64,000 nt of DNA from Xanthostigma xanthostigma. Lineage: Eukaryota > Arthropoda > Insecta > Raphidioptera > Raphidiidae. The DNA lies in contig OY754469.1 of NCBI GenBank assembly GCA_963575645.1, positions 39,328,753 to 39,392,752 of the forward strand, given 5' to 3'. A program made the translations under genes and the position numbers. The notes beneath the pieces were generated by a model. That model ran no database searches. It was not told the origin of the DNA and saw only the letters and a program-made list of their open reading frames with translations. Positions 63,712 through 64,000 of this stretch are shown in pieces (positions within the stretch are counted from its first letter, which is position 1; every line of letters begins with the position of its first letter).

Positions 63712-64000
63712 GGACGTAGTCCTATATTCAGGCTCGTTTTCAACCGTTATTTCAGAATTTTTTTTAATAACAAAATAGTGTACAATGTTTTCAATTTTGT
63801 TACATGTTTTTACTGACATCGTAAACTAAGAAAAAAAATTTTTTTTTGCTTACTTTTACGCCATTTTATAATTGTTTTTTTAACCTAAAGTAGACAACTT
63901 TAAATGGATGTAGGTGGGTAGCGCGGGTGATAACGTCACTTGGAGTCAACTGAATTATAAAATTAAATTGGTTATTGTTTCGTAGGCTTGTGGCTCTATC
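63712..64000 (+). mobile_element. TTAA-flanked element copy 3, cut by window end
   Basis: TTAA at 63708-63711 is followed by GGACGTAGTCCTATATTCAG. The sequence then follows the copy at 49325-50194 to the last base of the window. Confidence 0.75.

Overview
The window is non-coding-rich, AT-rich nuclear DNA from an arthropod, most probably an insect. The main evidence is one recognisable host gene, a methuselah-like (Mth/Mthl) class-B-type GPCR with short GT-AG introns. The repeat types also fit: many hAT, Tc1/mariner/pogo and TTAA miniature elements, Lep1-like Helitrons ending in a hairpin plus CTAG, a CR1/Jockey-like LINE fragment and Ty3/gypsy-type solo LTRs. I cannot decide the insect order from the sequence.

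Layout. From 1 to about 51.2 kb I see no confident host gene. This stretch is a mosaic of dispersed elements, many with intact target-site duplications (TSDs), separated by AT-rich sequence I cannot assign. Notable parts are: a pogo-like element at 6169-7062 with a free-standing CENP-B-type DNA-binding ORF; a 716-bp near-perfect palindrome at 9102-9817; a LINE reverse-transcriptase fragment at 12205-13235 (minus); large hAT derivatives at 13544-14373 and 30026-30665; two hairpin elements with an internal tRNA-like promoter region (19640-20200 and 28120-28695); two near-identical Tigger-like elements (1354-1870 and 26466-26985); two solo LTRs with perfect 4-bp TSDs; and a possible small secreted-peptide ORF at 32109-32306.

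From 51256 to 62916 (plus strand) lies the methuselah-like receptor gene: eight exons that join in frame into a 493-residue protein with a signal peptide, a cysteine-containing ectodomain and seven membrane segments. Its introns are loaded with hAT, foldback and nested elements. Intron 6 (5.5 kb) holds most of them, including a PHD-like zinc-finger ORF that probably comes from a transposase. A further cluster of miniature elements follows the gene to the window end.

The most unusual signal is an inverted-arm repeat family (896-1239, 23641-23920, 33160-33419, 34168-34693, 38306-38396, 60846-61433). At least five of its six copies are flanked by 12-14 bp TSDs. Its better-preserved arms carry a hammerhead-ribozyme-like core (CTGAAGA, a GGTCC/GGACC stem, GAAAC). 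That combination points to Penelope-like retroelement ends rather than ordinary foldback transposons. A second family, with a TTTTGACGTGATAACG end and an AACCAATTTTTT end, occurs five times, once shrunk to about 142 bp. All coordinates, TSD matches and alignments were read by eye; no search or alignment program was run.
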